A DNA stretch of 64,000 nucleotides from Phocoena phocoena (GCF_963924675.1 NC_089234.1:65197588-65261587); one strand, 5' to 3'; shown: positions 1 to 11,255, counted from the first letter of the stretch. Made by a program: numbers and translations. Notes: generated from the letters alone by a model not told the origin.

Positions 1-2800
1 AAAAGTAATTGTAACCAAATTTTGGAGGCCCTTTCTGAAGAGTTTGGGGTGTATTTTATAGATAATGGGACAATTGTGAAGGTTTTTGAGGAAGGGAAGT
101 GACAAAATCAAAGATGTACTCTGGGAAAACCAATTTCTCTCAAGAAGGATAGGGTATTCGGGTAGTCTATCCAAGAGATAAAGTCCCAGTTGGGAGTGAT
201 TGCAGAGTGGAAAGATGAAGTTAACATCAGAGACTTCCGGGTAGTAGTGACAAGATTACACAGCTAATTGGGTATTAGGGAACGGAAGAAGGAGGAATTC
301 AAGATGACTATGGAATTTCATATATGGGTGACTAGGAGCATTAGGATTTCATTATGAGACATAGGAGAACAGAAAAAGGGCCAAGTCAGGAAGGAAAATA
401 GTAAGTTTGATTTAAACTTGTTCAATCTGAAATATTAGTGGGATACATTTATAGTTATCTCCCATGGAGTGATTGATTGGAACATACAATAAAAAGTGGG
501 GCTTAAAACACAGATTTATGTTTCATTCATGGGATTGGATGCTGTCACCAAAGGAGAGAGTGAAAAGATGGAACAGGAAACATCTAAGGACAAAACACTG
601 AGAACACTTAGCTGGCAGTAAGGGCATCAAAATGGGGAAGAAAAGGAACAGTTAGAGAAGGAAGAAGTAAGGATTCAGACGCTGAAGGAGGTAGTTTCCA
701 GACAAGAGGTGCCCAGTTATAACACGTGTGGCTGTGAGGTCAAGGATTGGCATGGTCCTGGGCAGCTATTTGAGGATTCTTAGCTTAAGGAGGTAGTCAC
801 CAGGTTTGGTGACTGGAGTAGGAACTTTGACACAAGAGGGTATTGACTTAGGAGATCAAGGTAAGGGAGGAAGGTCCATTGGATGAATTTTATTCAATTA
901 CTCCCTTTAGAAATATTTACTGATGATCTATTATGTGGTACGCAATGATCTAAGGTCTGTAAAATCAGCAGTGAGTAAGTCAGATCCAGTCCCTTCTTCC
1001 ATGGCCATCACTGTAGAGGGAGCATAAGGACGTAACTGACAGTGAGAGGTCGAAGTAGTTCCTATAAAGTCTGATGGATCAAGATTCAAAGCAACTTTGA
1101 GGGTTTGGAGAAGAGGGAAAAAATATTTGGGAAGTGAAAAGAAGGGGACGTAACCCACCCATCTATAGGCCAATAGCAGAGAAGTTTAGAAGGGAAAATA
1201 GGCCACCCTTTGAGAGGTCTGTAGGAGGTATCTTTAAGGGGCAATCAGATGTTAGAACAAATTGTTGAAAGGAATGTTCAGAAGATTTTGCTAGTGGTTT
1301 CCAGAGGGTATGGTGGAAGGCTTGTGAGTAGTTAAGTAGGGGTTTGAAACTGGATCAGATTAGATAATTTGCATAGCCTGATGAGTCCTGGGCTTCTTAA
1401 GGTGACTAAAATAAGCAGGGACAAAGGGTTTTATGGGATAAATCCTGTTGCTTCCTCAGACAGTGTGTGTGATGGGGATTCAGACCATCTACTGTGAGCA
1501 GGTAGATTTCAGTGGGTTTCGTCTTCAGATGTAGCTCTTATGATGTACAGATGAACAGTGTGGGTGCCCTCCCTGACCAACAGCCTGGTGAAAATTCACT
1601 TAGGTACGTTGGAATATGAAGGTAGAAGGGAAAGAAACAATGAAAGTAGTGAGATAGGTGAGAAGCGGTTAGAAGTCCTGCAGAATGGTTAAAAAATGTA
1701 AATGCCCTTAAAGGCTAAGCTGGTAAGAATACCCCACCCTCCATGGAAAAGTGAGGTATAAGGTGATGGAGAATGGCGGAGCCTATGGCTCTTTGGGTAT
1801 TTAAAGAATACAAATGGATTTCCTAAAGAAGTACTTTGATAGACTAGATCAGGCTTCCAGTGTGCCATTCCTGACCTAGAAGACCAATATTATTATACTT
1901 AATGTAAGAAGTAAGATTTGAACAGGAATTTATTACTGATTCAAATACACCTAGAACCTCTTGTCAGAAGAATGGAGGGAATAACACAAAGATTTTCTGA
2001 GAGTAGGCTCAGCCTCCAAGCATGTTGGTAACAGGTTGTTGCCAAAGATGAGGGAATGTAATGTAGCTGTAGAGCTTGGCTGTGACAAGAAGTTGAGACA
2101 CTGTGTTCCAAGTCTTTATCCTAGATGGTACCATCTGGTGGGTATGGCAGCATGTGGAAAGATGCCAGGCAGTAGACTGGGAAGAGATGAAGCAGCATTG
2201 TGACAGCTGTCAGGGCCTCCAGACAATGATCCGGAATACAGGGAACAGATTCCCCCACTCCAACCCTGGAATCTTCTCTTCTCTAGGCAAAAACTGGACA
2301 AAATATAAGAAACAAGACAGAAGGACTTGGTTAAATGTAGGCTTCAATTCTAGAAAGAAACTGGGCTAGAAGGAGAGTCATCAGGCAAGTTCTGGATCAG
2401 AGATCAAGGCAGATACTGTGGCCTGAAATCTGGCCCAACATGTGGCTGAATTCTAGCACAGTGCAACTCAAGGGCTCCATGGAAACTCAGGGCTCTGGGA
2501 CTGTAAATCCCAGATTTAGTTTGAAACACAACTTAATTCCAAGTCCTCCTAATACGTCCTATAGACAGACCTGCCAGGATGCTTGCTGAACCAGTGAGGA
2601 TTAACTAGGAGCCTGAAATGATCCTGGGCATGCAGGGGAATTTCAACAGTCAAGCCACCTTAGTAGATGTGTGGAGGAGAGAGACCAGCAGGGAAGAATT
2701 GAGCTGGGATGAGATGGGAGCTGAAAAGGGGAATGAAGGCAGTGGTGGGACTGAGGTGAGGAGGAAGTTCTGGTAAGCCCAGGAGAAATTTTGTTGGTTT
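1..2800. other. Purine-rich stretch without a recognisable gene
   Basis: The plus strand is rich in G and A, with many short GGAA/GAGA-type runs. The open frames here are short, overlap on both strands, and show no domain or splice-flanked structure that I recognise. Parts resemble the antisense of the L2 LINE (see 890-1050 and, more weakly, about 460-880). The rest I cannot assign. Confidence 0.5.
890..1050 (-). repeat. L2 LINE 3' end, antisense
   Basis: Reading rightward, the segment follows the reverse complement of the L2 3' terminus: an ATTCAA-like start, then TATTTACTGA, a CTATTATGTGG equivalent of 'ctactatgtgcc', then 'cagtgagtaag' and 'ccagtccctt' at the positions of the usual 'cagtgaacaag' and 'ggtccctgcc'. 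It is heavily diverged. The L2 match probably continues to about 1400 with decreasing clarity, and 460-880 may be another L2 fragment in the same orientation. Confidence 0.5.
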
Positions 2801-2815
2801 AAAAAACAATCTGCT

Positions 2816-3022
2816 GTTGGGCTTCCCTGGTGGCGCAGTGGTTGAGAGCCTGCCTGCTGATGCAGGGGACACGGGTTCATGCCCCGGTCCGGGAAGATCC
2901 CACATGCCGCGGAGCGGCTGGGCCCGTGAGCCATGGCCGCTGAGCCTGCGCGTCCGGAGCCTGTTGCTCCGCAACGGGAGAGGCCACGGCAGTGAGAGGC
3001 CCGCATACTGCAAAAAAAAACA
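2816..3022 (+). repeat. CHR-2 SINE (cetacean tRNA-derived), full length
   Basis: A sense copy of the cetacean tRNA-derived SINE. It starts with the GCTTCCCTGGTGGCGCAGTGG head that contains the Pol III A box (TGGCGCAGTGG, 2831-2841). A B-box equivalent (GGTTCATGCCC) lies at about 2874-2884, followed by the GC-rich body and an A-rich tail. It is flanked by a perfect 15-bp target-site duplication (AAAAAACAATCTGCT at 2801-2815 and 3023-3037), the expected product of L1-driven retroposition. Long open frames on both strands here are SINE translation artefacts. Confidence 0.93.
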
Positions 3023-3039
3023 AAAAAACAATCTGCTCA

Positions 3040-4295
3040 CAAAATATTTTTATTTTTAATTTTTTAACAGAGAGGAAACATCAGATGCCCACTGTGTGTT
3101 AACAAACCAGCTTGCCCATGTGAAGTCTGCTTCTCATCTAATCTCTTTTTGTGTCATAAGGCTATTGATATTGCAGAGATAAATTGAAGTGTTCACATGG
3201 GACTTGGAGATTTGTAGCTTTGGATATACATACTCATATTCCATTTGACAGTAGAAAGAACTGCTAAGACTCTTCCCTGTAGGTTTGAGCAAAGGAGCTA
3301 AGCCAGAAGCTCTGAGGTTGGCAAATGTCTTCAGACAGGAGACATATTTTGACAGATTCTGTGCTTCTTTTTTTGAAGAGACACCTTTTGTTACTCCAGG
3401 AACAAGATCTCAGTGTTTTTGGGCTGTGTGATGCAACAAAAAGTAACAATGGCATCAGCATCTTCCCGATGGTCATAAAAGTATTGAATACTTCAAAAAA
3501 GTCCAAAAATTGAAACGAGAAAATGTGTACTTCTAAAAACAAGTGTTATGTAGCTAATACCCTCATAAAGAAAGAAACAGCTGATTTTATATCCAAATAG
3601 TTAAAAGTAATGGTCTGTTTGGTTCACTCCTTTCTAAGCCGTCCTTTTACTTTATTTTTTTTTCTTGCTAGACAGGAGCAGAACAAAGAGCAAGTCATAA
3701 AAATCAAAGGGAGTGACCAAGAACCTAGAATGTTAGAGCAGAAAAGACCAGAAATCACCTGGTCTCACACCGTGATTAAACAGAAGGGATGTTGACCTTG
3801 CTGGGGTTACACAGCCCTCAGGCCTGAAGAGGGATTCTGATGCCAAGTCTGGATCTATTCAACAGCTACACTTTTCCTTCAGGACACCTATGACCCTTAC
3901 TGCTCTGCTGATATTTCAAATTCCCTTCAAGTTCACCGTTGTGCCTATGAGTAAAGGCTTAAAATGAAGATAGCTCTAGAGAAGTGCCCTCAGAAGTTCA
4001 CTGTTGCTATCAGTGCTTTTAGAGCCACAAGTTTGGATAGAAGGTCTCTGAAAAGGGTGAATACAGGGACAGGGTGTACTTAAAGATGTGTGCATGTTTG
4101 GGAGAGGGAGTTGATAAACTTTGCTTTCCCTTGTAATGGAAAGAATTACCTTTGGCTTGAGGGCCTGAGTCTCATAGTGGATGTCACACTTCTCTTAACT
4201 TGGATGTCAAACTCACAATTGAAGGAATCCTGACTCTCTACTTGATAGTTTAGGAAGCCAGCACCAATTCCCTATTTACAAAGATACTGGCCAAG
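3040..4295. other. Mostly unique DNA, no gene recognised
   Basis: Nothing coding is supported. A CTTGCTAGACAG string after a T-run near 3650-3672 looks like a splice acceptor, but no donor or conserved frame follows. Around 3720-3880 a MIR-class pattern (antisense, 'acacagccctcagg..ctgaag..ggattctga') is faintly visible. Confidence 0.4.
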
Positions 4296-4464
4296 GTTTA
4301 GGAATTTTTTTTTTATTGAAGTATAGTTGATTTATAATATTGTATTAGTTTCAGGTATACAGTGTAGAGATTCAATGTTTTCATGGATTATACTCCATTT
4401 AAAGTTAATACAAAACAATGGCTGTATTTCCCTGTGCTGTACAATAGATCCATGTTGCTTATCT

Positions 4465-4670
4465 TTTTTTTTTTTTTGCCGTGCGCGGGCCTCTCACTGT
4501 TCTGGCCTCTCCCATTGTGGAGCACAGGCTCCGGACGCGCAGGCTCAACGGCCATGGTTCACGGGCCCAGCCGCTCCGCGGCATGTGGGATCTTCCCGGA
4601 CTGGGGCAGGAACCCGTGTCCCCTACATCGGCAGGCAGACTCTCAACCACTGCACCACCAGGGAAGCCCC
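4465..4670 (-). repeat. CHR-2 SINE nested inside L1
   Basis: An antisense CHR-2: the T-run at 4464-4477 is the tail, and the head (the reverse complement of GGGGCTTCCCTGGTGGTGC) lies at about 4650-4670. The L1 3' UTR continues on both sides (TTGCTTATCT then TATCTATTTT), so the SINE postdates the L1. A short TATCT repeat flanks it, and the full duplication is blurred by the T-run. Confidence 0.92.
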
Positions 4671-4971
4671 TATCTATTTTATACATAGTAGTTTTTATCT
4701 CTTAATCCTATATCCCTATTTTGCCCTTCCCGCATTCCCTTTCCCTACTAGTATCCACTAGTTTCTTTTCTATATCTGTGAGTCTGCTTCTGTTTTGTTA
4801 TATACATTTGTTTTAGTTTTTAGATTCCACATGTAAGTGATAATATACAGTATTTGAGTATTTGTCTTTCTCTGTTTGACTTATTTCACTAAGCATGATG
4901 TTCTTTAAGTCCATCTACATTGTGGCATGTGGCAGAATTTCATTCATCTTTATGTCTGAGTAATATTCCAT

Positions 4972-4973
<2 letters not shown>

Positions 4974-5026
<53 letters not shown>
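4974..5026. repeat. (TA)n(CA)n microsatellite
   Basis: About 20 TA repeats followed by five CA repeats, replacing the usual TTGTATATATGTGCC segment of the antisense L1. The array grew from a short TA run that is normally present in L1 ORF2 3' sequence. Confidence 0.95.
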
Positions 5027-5579
5027 CACATCTTCTTAATTTATTCATTTGTTGATGGATGCTTGGGTTGCTTCCATATCTTGGCTATTGTAAAGAGTGC
5101 TGCTATGAATATTGGGGTATATGTATCTTTTAGAGTTAGTGTTTTCATTCTTTTCAGATATTTGCCTAGGAGTAGAATTGCTGGATCATATGGTAGTTCT
5201 ATTTTTAGTTTTTTGAGGGACCTCCATGCTGTTTTCCACAGTGGCTGCACCAGTTTACATTCCTACCAACAGTGTCAAAGTGGTTCCTTCTTCCACATCC
5301 TCACCAACATTTGTTTTTTGTAGGCTTTTTGATGTTCGCCATTCTGACCGGTGTCAGGTGATATCTCATTGTAGTTTTCATTTGCATTTCTCTAATAATT
5401 AGTGATGTTGAGCATCTTTTTGTAAGCCTGTTAGTCATCTGTATGTCTAGTTTAGGATTTTAATTAAAAGAAAAAAAAAGCTGATAAATATAACCTGGTC
5501 AGATTATAATGTCCTGAAGTACTATAATATGTATCTGCTCTCACTGTTTCCTAATGTCACTCATGACCCATACTGTTGA

Positions 5580-5775
5580 GAGAATGACATAGTGTCAAGA
5601 ACATTGGCTTTGGAGTAAAGTATCCCTGTACCACTTATTGTCTTGGAGCTTTTTCTCTTCATCTGTAAAATGGGCATGTCATTATGAGGATTAATGGTAA
5701 TGCTGGAAAAGTGGTGAACACAATGCCCAACCTTACTAGGGATTCAGTATGTAGTAACAATTATTTCTTCTGTTG
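5580..5775 (+). repeat. MIR SINE, sense
   Basis: Core features of the ancient MIR family in order: a tRNA-like left part (AACATTGGCTTTGGAGT), the 'CTCTTCATCTGTAAAATGGGCA' conserved core, 'ATGAGGATTAATG', and the 3' 'acaatgcccaacc..cagtatgtagtaa' end. Diverged, with no target-site duplication visible. Confidence 0.8.
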
Positions 5776-6043
5776 CTACTGTTGTTTATGGTAGTGTTGA
5801 AGAGGCCCTCCTGCTGCTTCCACCTTCTGTTTCCATGGCCTCACCACTATCCCCCAGCAGAACAGCCTCTTTTGCCCTCTTTGGGCTTATGATTTGTTTT
5901 GTTTTGTTTCTGTTTAATAGCAAGATATTTATCATTCTTACTAGGCACTTGAGTGGAGGAATTGGCTAGTTCCTCTCTGAATCTGACAAGTTTCACAGAT
6001 TTTTCAGCAGACTACAGTGAAGAATGATGGTCTTTCTTTAGAA

Positions 6044-6294
6044 CGGTGGTTTCCAAACTTTTAAAATCATTCATGCCTAACAATAAAATATTATTGAGGA
6101 TATAGCTTAATACATATTTTTTAAATTTGTGAATAATATACAGTATCATATTAATAAGTTGGGTATAGATTAAAACATACACAGAAGGAAAATAAATAAT
6201 GGGGAGAAAATATAAATAAATTCAATTATTTTCTTCCATATCCTTATGGGTCATCTTGCACAACCTCTGGAGTGCACACCTTAGAAAACCATTG
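6044..6294. mobile_element. Small non-autonomous hAT (Charlie-like) element
   Basis: Imperfect terminal inverted repeats: CGGTGGTTTCCAAACTTT at the left and AGAAAACCATTG at the right, both matching the CAGTGGTTCTCAAA-type hAT-Charlie terminus. They are flanked by near-identical 8-bp direct repeats (CTTTAGAA at 6036-6043, CTCTAGAA at 6295-6302; 7 of 8 match), the hAT signature. The AT-rich interior of about 250 bp encodes nothing. The subfamily was not identified. Confidence 0.75.
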
Positions 6295-6299
6295 CTCTA

Positions 6300-7860
6300 G
6301 AAATTTATCACTTTTTTTTTTTGTAGATCAAGCTGCCTCATTCATAAACCATTCATTTTCACCTTTCTGAAAATGCATTTCACCCACTTGGATTTCTTTC
6401 CACCAGGAAAGCCGTTAGTCTGGCTCTGTTTTGCAGGCCAGGTGCCTGAAATCTCACTCTGGCTCTCATGCTGGCCCTATAACCCAGTATTTCTTTATCT
6501 TGTCTGTACATTTGACTAACCTGGAGAGCAGTTTAAAAAGTCTAGGGACCCTATCTCAGGCCAATTAAGTAAAAATCTCCGTGAGTCTGACCCCAGGCTG
6601 ACAAGGGACTCTTCTTTTCTTCAAGTTAGCCTTTTAGGCCTTAGCTTGGGGTAAGCAAGTCATTTACCGCAGGTCCTAGTCAACCCTCATGATGGGAAGC
6701 TAGGGCCTGAGAGGTTCCTGAAAAAGATCTGCTTTGCCTGCCTTCCTTCAGCTTTCCTCAGTCACTTGAGAGGAGGGCCGTGTTGTGAATTCTCATTCTG
6801 GTGAAGGCAGCCTGGCGCACAGTTTTGCCCCAGAGGCCAGCCCAGCCTGCACAGCAGCAGCCCTAGCATCTTGCTGCAGGTGAAAGGTTGGTATGTCCTT
6901 GTTGTCCCGAAGCTGAAGTTTTGCTTTGTTCTCTGTTTGTTAAGCAGGTTATGGGATCCAGACAAATACAGTGGATGATTGGCAGGACGGGAGGGGGCGG
7001 GCATCAGAAATGACTATCTTTACCTTCTCACTTTCAGAATAGTCCCTCGACTTATCTCTATTTCCAGAAAGTCCTAATAGTAAGGAGCTGATTTCTGTTT
7101 CTTTTTTGCTCCCTTTTTTTTACTGAGGGTAGGGTGAGGAGAGAGAAAGTCTTTCCAGAATTTTTGCTAGCGTGATGACACCTAAATCAGAGGAAACATT
7201 TAATGCTTGAACAGCGGTGTTCTTCACAGAGCTTTTATTTTTATTTGTACATATGCATACACATATGTTTGTATGTTAGCAATGAGTTAACCAGCAGGAA
7301 ACTTTCTTTCCCCTCCACCCTTCTGCTTTCATCTGTTCCTTTGGCCCTCATTGTGAAAAAGCTTTCTAAATGCCTGAACTCACATTCCTACCTGTGAGTT
7401 GAAATGTATGAATCTAAAGATTAATATCTAATTATACTTGTGCTCAGCTGCTACCATTGAGGCCAAAGAACATCTCTCCCCTTTCTCACAGCCAAGCCCG
7501 CTCTATCATCTCAAGGAGCCACCTGGGAGGCACACATTTACACAGGAAAAAGTCTCACAATATGTCCTGCTGACCTCCTCACAGCAGTCTGTTTTCTACA
7601 AACTACATATGAGCATCACCAGGCACTGCTGCTGCAGATATTCTCCAGGGTCATCCAGCTGCCGGTTACCCTGGTCTCTTTGCAATATTTCTGGGCATAG
7701 AAGTTTTTCTGAAGTGGTACCATGTATGTCCCGTGTGTTGAAGCTGCTAACAGTGGCCTGAGTACTGAACCAAAGGATGCTTACTGCAGTCTGACTTTGA
7801 TACCAAAATTATTCGCTCTTTATTCATTCCAAAAATTTGAGTATATCTTTTGCTCCTAAA
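6300..7860. other. Unique DNA, no gene recognised
   Basis: Moderately GC-richer around 6740-7000 and 7430-7780. Short open frames exist at both places (80 codons on minus, 107 codons on plus) but have no recognisable domains and no flanking splice or start context. I see no repeat here. Confidence 0.4.
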
Positions 7861-7869
7861 GAGCAGAAC

Positions 7870-8160
7870 AGGTATTATCAGATAATAATAACATAAGGTC
7901 AGAATGTTTACATGACTTGTCTAAGGTAACATACCTGGCCATGATGGAACTAGAAGGAACACCCAGCATGAGTAAGGGATCGTGCTCAGCACAACAGATA
8001 TAGAGATCAACACACAGATATACACTTAATACAAGTCAGAAACTCCATATACGTCTATCAATATGCCAGGCACTGTGCTGTGGAAACAACTGTTAAAAGA
8101 GACATAAATTTTACACTCAAGGATTTTAGAATCTGATCAAGAAGGAAGATCCACAAGAAA
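7870..8160 (-). repeat. Ancient MIR/L2 traces, antisense
   Basis: At 7870-7985 the pattern 'tgacttgtctaaggtaacatacctgg..atggaactagaag' matches antisense MIR ('gacttgcccaaggtcacacagct'). At 8035-8160 'tatgccaggcactgtgct' and 'ttttacactcaaggattttagaatct' match the antisense L2 3' end. Both are strongly diverged. Confidence 0.45.
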
Positions 8161-8463
8161 ACAATAAAATGCAATTCATTTAAAATATTTAATAAATACT
8201 TAAATTAGAGGAAAACTAAAGTTCTTCAAGAGCATAGGACACCTAAATTGGCTTGAAGGATCAAAGTGCAAAGATATAGGTGAGAGCACAGCATTTATGG
8301 AGAACGTTGAGTGATTTGGTACACTGAAGCTTTAAGTACAAAAGCATGACTGATAGCATAGATCGTGGAAGACTGTATGTAGTATGTAGAAAGAAATGTA
8401 AATTTACTGATGTAGCATCACACACAGACTTAATTTGTGTTATTTTGGTGGTATATGTGTTAT

Positions 8464-8482
8464 TAGAGAGAGAGAGAGAGAG
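8464..8482. repeat. (GA)n microsatellite
   Basis: A short pure AG run, nine to ten units, immediately upstream of the CHR-1 insertion site. Confidence 0.9.
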
Positions 8483-8520
8483 TGCGTGAGCGAGTGAAAG
8501 AAATTTAAATAGTATTCTTT

Positions 8521-8869
8521 TTTTTTTAATTAAATAAATTATTTATTTTTGGCTGCGTTGGGTCTGTTGCTGCGCATGGGCTTTCTCTATTTGCGGCAAG
8601 TGGGGGCTACTCTTCATTGCATTGTGCGAGCTTCTCATTGCGGTGGCTTCTCTTCTTGTGGAGCACAGGCTCTAGGTGTGTGGGCTTCAGTAGTTGTGGC
8701 ATGTGGGCTCAGTAGTTGTAGCTCATGGGCTCTAGAGCGCAGGCTCATTAGTCGTGGCGCACAGGCTTAGTTGCTCTGCAGCATATGGAATCTTCCCGGA
8801 CCAGGGATGAAACCTGTGTCCCCTGCATTGCCAGGCGGATTCTTAACCACTGTACCACCATGGAAGTCC
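8521..8869 (-). repeat. CHR-1 type SINE, full length, antisense
   Basis: The longer (about 350 bp) cetacean tRNA-derived SINE in reverse orientation. It has a T/A-rich tail at the left and the body phrases GGCTGCGTTGGGTCTGTTG and TAGTTGTGGCATGTGGGCTC. The tRNA-like head is at the right, with a reverse-complement A box in CCACTGTACCACCA. It is bounded by a perfect 15-bp target-site duplication (TAAATAGTATTCTTT at 8506-8520 and 8870-8884). Point changes in the head (CCATGGAAGTCCT for CCAGGGAAGTCCC) show age. Confidence 0.92.
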
Positions 8870-8894
8870 TAAATAGTATTCTTTAAAGTGAATT

Positions 8895-9550
8895 CCCCTA
8901 TTCATTTAACAAGTATTTATTCGTTGCCTGCTATACGATAAGCCTATTTTAGGCCCTTGAGCTATATCAGTGAACAAAACAAATGAAAATCTCTGCCCTC
9001 ATGAAGTTTACATTTTCTTTATAATAGATTTTAAATTACTGTATATGCAAACACATGTATTACTGTACAGGGTTTCATATATATTGGGGAATATACTATA
9101 TTTGTTTGGCAATTTAAGGCATATTTAGTGTTAATTTTGAGTAAAATGTGGTTTTTGCCTTTTTTCCTTAAAACTTAACTGTAAGATTTGATCCCACTAT
9201 ATTCAATTAGCAATTGGGAACTATTGAAAAATTTGAACACGAAAATGAAATAATGTTTCTATTTTGGAAAGAGGACACAGGCAGTGATGTTGTTATAGAA
9301 TAGGTGATACCTAAGACTAACACCAGGGAAACCCATCAGGCTGCCATTTCACTGAAAAGAAATAAGTAAACAAAATAGGACAATAAGGAAACATTTGAGA
9401 AGTATTGATATAGGGGAAAGAGAACTTCAGAATCATTCCCAGGATTCTGCCTTCGGTAATGGGATGATAGGTGCAGAGAGCAAAAAAAGACAGGTTAATA
9501 CAGGTGAAAGCATTTTTGTATCTCTTCATTCAACAGACATTTAGGGAAAC
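8895..9550 (-). repeat. L2 LINE, antisense, diverged
   Basis: The left part (8895-9020) is clear: 'ATTCATTTAACAAGTATTTATT', 'cagtgaacaaaaca', 'CTCTGCCCTCATGAAGTTTACA' are the antisense L2 3' end. Later fragments, such as about 9425-9470, may belong to the same element. The short frame on minus at 9317-9529 is not supported as a gene. Confidence 0.5.
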
Positions 9551-9975
9551 TAAAAAGTGCTATGCCAGTTACCACTTGTTGGCTTGCTTATGCTTTTATT
9601 CATAACTTGGAAAGACTTTTTGGTCCTATTTGTAATATACGATCATGACATAAAGCTGATTACAAGTTTCACTGTTAAAACAATCACACGCTGGCTACCT
9701 TCTCATTCATTACTCACAATTGCAGCCTGTGTTCATAAGGACAAAGGTAGAAGCCATGGCTGAGTTATCAGAGAATCTAGAGCTGCTGTCAGCAAATCAA
9801 ATGGTCAGCATTCTTTTAAGGAAATCACCCGTTGGCTTTTAAAGTTAATTGTTTGCAGGTACCAAGTTCCTCAGCCAGGGTTATCAAAGTCGCTGAGAAA
9901 GAGGTGATTGAGACTGCTGAGAGCTTGGGAAACCTGGCTGAATACCATCTCATGTGGTGTCTTACCTTGCGGAGA

Positions 9976-10228
9976 CTTCTTTTCTCTTCTTTTCTTTTCC
10001 CTCCTTCCCTCCCTTCTTCCCTTCCTTCCTTCCTTCCTGCCTTTCTTTCTTTCTTTTTCTTTCTTTCTCTTTCTTTTTTTCTTTCTTTCTTTCTTTCTTT
10101 CCTTTCTTTCTTTCTCTCTCTCTCTTCCTTCCTTCCTTCCTTTCTTTCTTTCCCTGTCTCTCTCTTTTTCTCCCCTTCCCTCTTCCTCTTTCCCTTTCTC
10201 TCCTTTCTTTCCCTTTTTTCTTCCACCA
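9976..10228. repeat. Polypyrimidine tract, (TTTC)n/(TTCC)n
   Basis: About 250 bp of almost pure C/T on the plus strand, with interspersed CTTT, CTTC and TC units and only rare G interruptions. All six overlapping open frames here (Ser/Phe/Leu-rich on plus, Lys/Glu/Arg-rich on minus) are low-complexity artefacts. Such homopurine-homopyrimidine DNA can adopt triplex (H-DNA) structures and is length-variable. Confidence 0.95.
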
Positions 10229-10302
10229 TCCCTTACTCCTATCCTCTGCCACATGCCACCTGATCTAGGTAACATTAATTTTGCTTATCTAACACTTGGC
10301 AG

Positions 10303-10430
10303 ACAATTATCAAGCATTTATTAAGTGACTGGCAATTTCTAGCCTTGGGAAATGCAATGAATAACACAGCCTCTGCACATAAGGAACTCACAGTCTAGAG
10401 TAGGAGACAGACTTTTAAATATATTATTAC
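10303..10430 (-). repeat. L2 LINE 3' end, antisense
   Basis: 'ATCAAGCATTTATTAAGTGACTGGCA', 'aatgaataacacagcctctgcacataaggaactcacagtctagag' and 'ggagacagac' follow the antisense L2 terminus in order. Confidence 0.6.
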
Positions 10431-10587
10431 AATATTAATGCCATAAATTCTAAAGACAGTGTTTTTACAATATACCATGGAAGGTAAAGAGAGAAGGTAC
10501 ATAGTACACACGTATGTTTATTTTTTCTTGGTGATTATGTAACTTTGGGGATTGAGATAAAACAAGATGATGGAAACATCCATTTGT

Positions 10588-11000
10588 ATCAGTCAGGGTT
10601 CTCCAGAAGGAGTTGGCTTATGTGGGTGTTGGGGCTAGGAAGTCCTCAAGGTATAGGACAGACTGGTTAGAAACTGAGGCAAGAGTTGATGTTGCAGTCT
10701 TGAGTCTGAAATCTGTAGGGCAGGCTGTTAGACTGGAAACTTAGGCAGGATTCCTATCTTACAGTCTTGAGGCAGAATTCCTTCTTCTTTAGGAAACTTA
10801 CTTTTGTTCACAAGGCTTCCAACTAATGGTTATGAGGCCCACCCACATTATCAAGGGTAATCTCCTTTATCTAAAGTCAACTGATGGTGTTAGTCACATC
10901 TATGAGAAATACCTCTATAGCAACAGCTAGGCAATTGTTTGACCAACAGTGGGCACCATAGCCTAGCCAAGTTGATACATGAAATTAACTATCACACTAC
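10588..11000 (+). repeat. Ancient interspersed repeat, class uncertain
   Basis: Starts TGTATCAGTCAGGGTTCTCCAG and ends near AGTTGATACATGAAATTAACTATCACA, with 'atgaggcccacccacatta' inside. I recognise these as the ends of a common old mammalian repeat but am not sure whether it is an LTR or an L1M 3' end. The TG...CA ends favour an LTR. Heavily diverged. Confidence 0.5.
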
Positions 11001-11153
11001 CTATATATGAAAATATTCCCCTACAAATTTCTATATCCCTTTCACATTCCCTTCATATCTGTGGCCACAGAGACATGAAAGTCATATAGTGATGATGTGT
11101 AGTGGGTACGTTTTGGCTCAAACACGATGAATCAAATGATAACTGTACCAAAG

Positions 11154-11255
11154 AACTCAATCACAAAACTATGCTGCTTTATTAAACATGAACATATTTT
11201 ATTAAACTCAATCACAAAACTATGCTGCTTTATTAAACATGAACATATTTTATTA
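11154..11255. repeat. Perfect 51-bp tandem duplication
   Basis: Two adjacent identical 51-bp units (11154-11204 and 11205-11255). Each begins AACTCAATCACAAAACTATG and ends in TATTTTATTA, followed by a shorter partial echo of TATTAAACAT. No difference is visible between the units, so the duplication is recent or is kept uniform. Confidence 0.95.

Larger units (their letters stand above)
4309..5449 (-). mobile_element. LINE-1 3' end, antisense, 5'-truncated
   Basis: Read on the minus strand, this is the end of L1 ORF2 plus the 3' UTR and poly(A), which appears as the T-run at about 4304-4313 on the plus strand. The reverse translation at 5041-5250 gives the ORF2 C-terminal block with [23 protein letters not shown] and [23 protein letters not shown] strings. 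Near-identical flanks (GTTTAGGAATTTT at about 4296, GTTTAGGATTTTA at 5450) are a plausible target-site duplication with one difference. The element is split by a CHR-2 SINE at 4465-4670 and carries a TA microsatellite. It has no coding capacity. Confidence 0.88.

Noticed and set aside
2650..3059. Frames of 80-126 codons on both strands
   Set aside because: They read through the CHR-2 SINE and end just outside it; the same peptide strings recur at the other CHR-2 copies.
4974..5026. Regularly spaced repeats that might suggest a CRISPR array or satellite
   Set aside because: They are simple dinucleotide runs without spacers. No CRISPR-like repeat-spacer pattern exists anywhere in the window, and the DNA is mammalian.
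7438..7761. 107-codon plus-strand frame
   Set aside because: No domain or flanking exon signals; conservation cannot be judged from sequence alone.
8549..8770. 73-codon plus-strand frame
   Set aside because: It lies wholly within the antisense CHR-1 SINE.
9825..10324. Six overlapping frames of 96-143 codons, Lys/Glu/Arg-rich on one strand and Ser/Phe/Leu-rich on the other
   Set aside because: They are all translations of the same polypyrimidine/polypurine tract in different frames.
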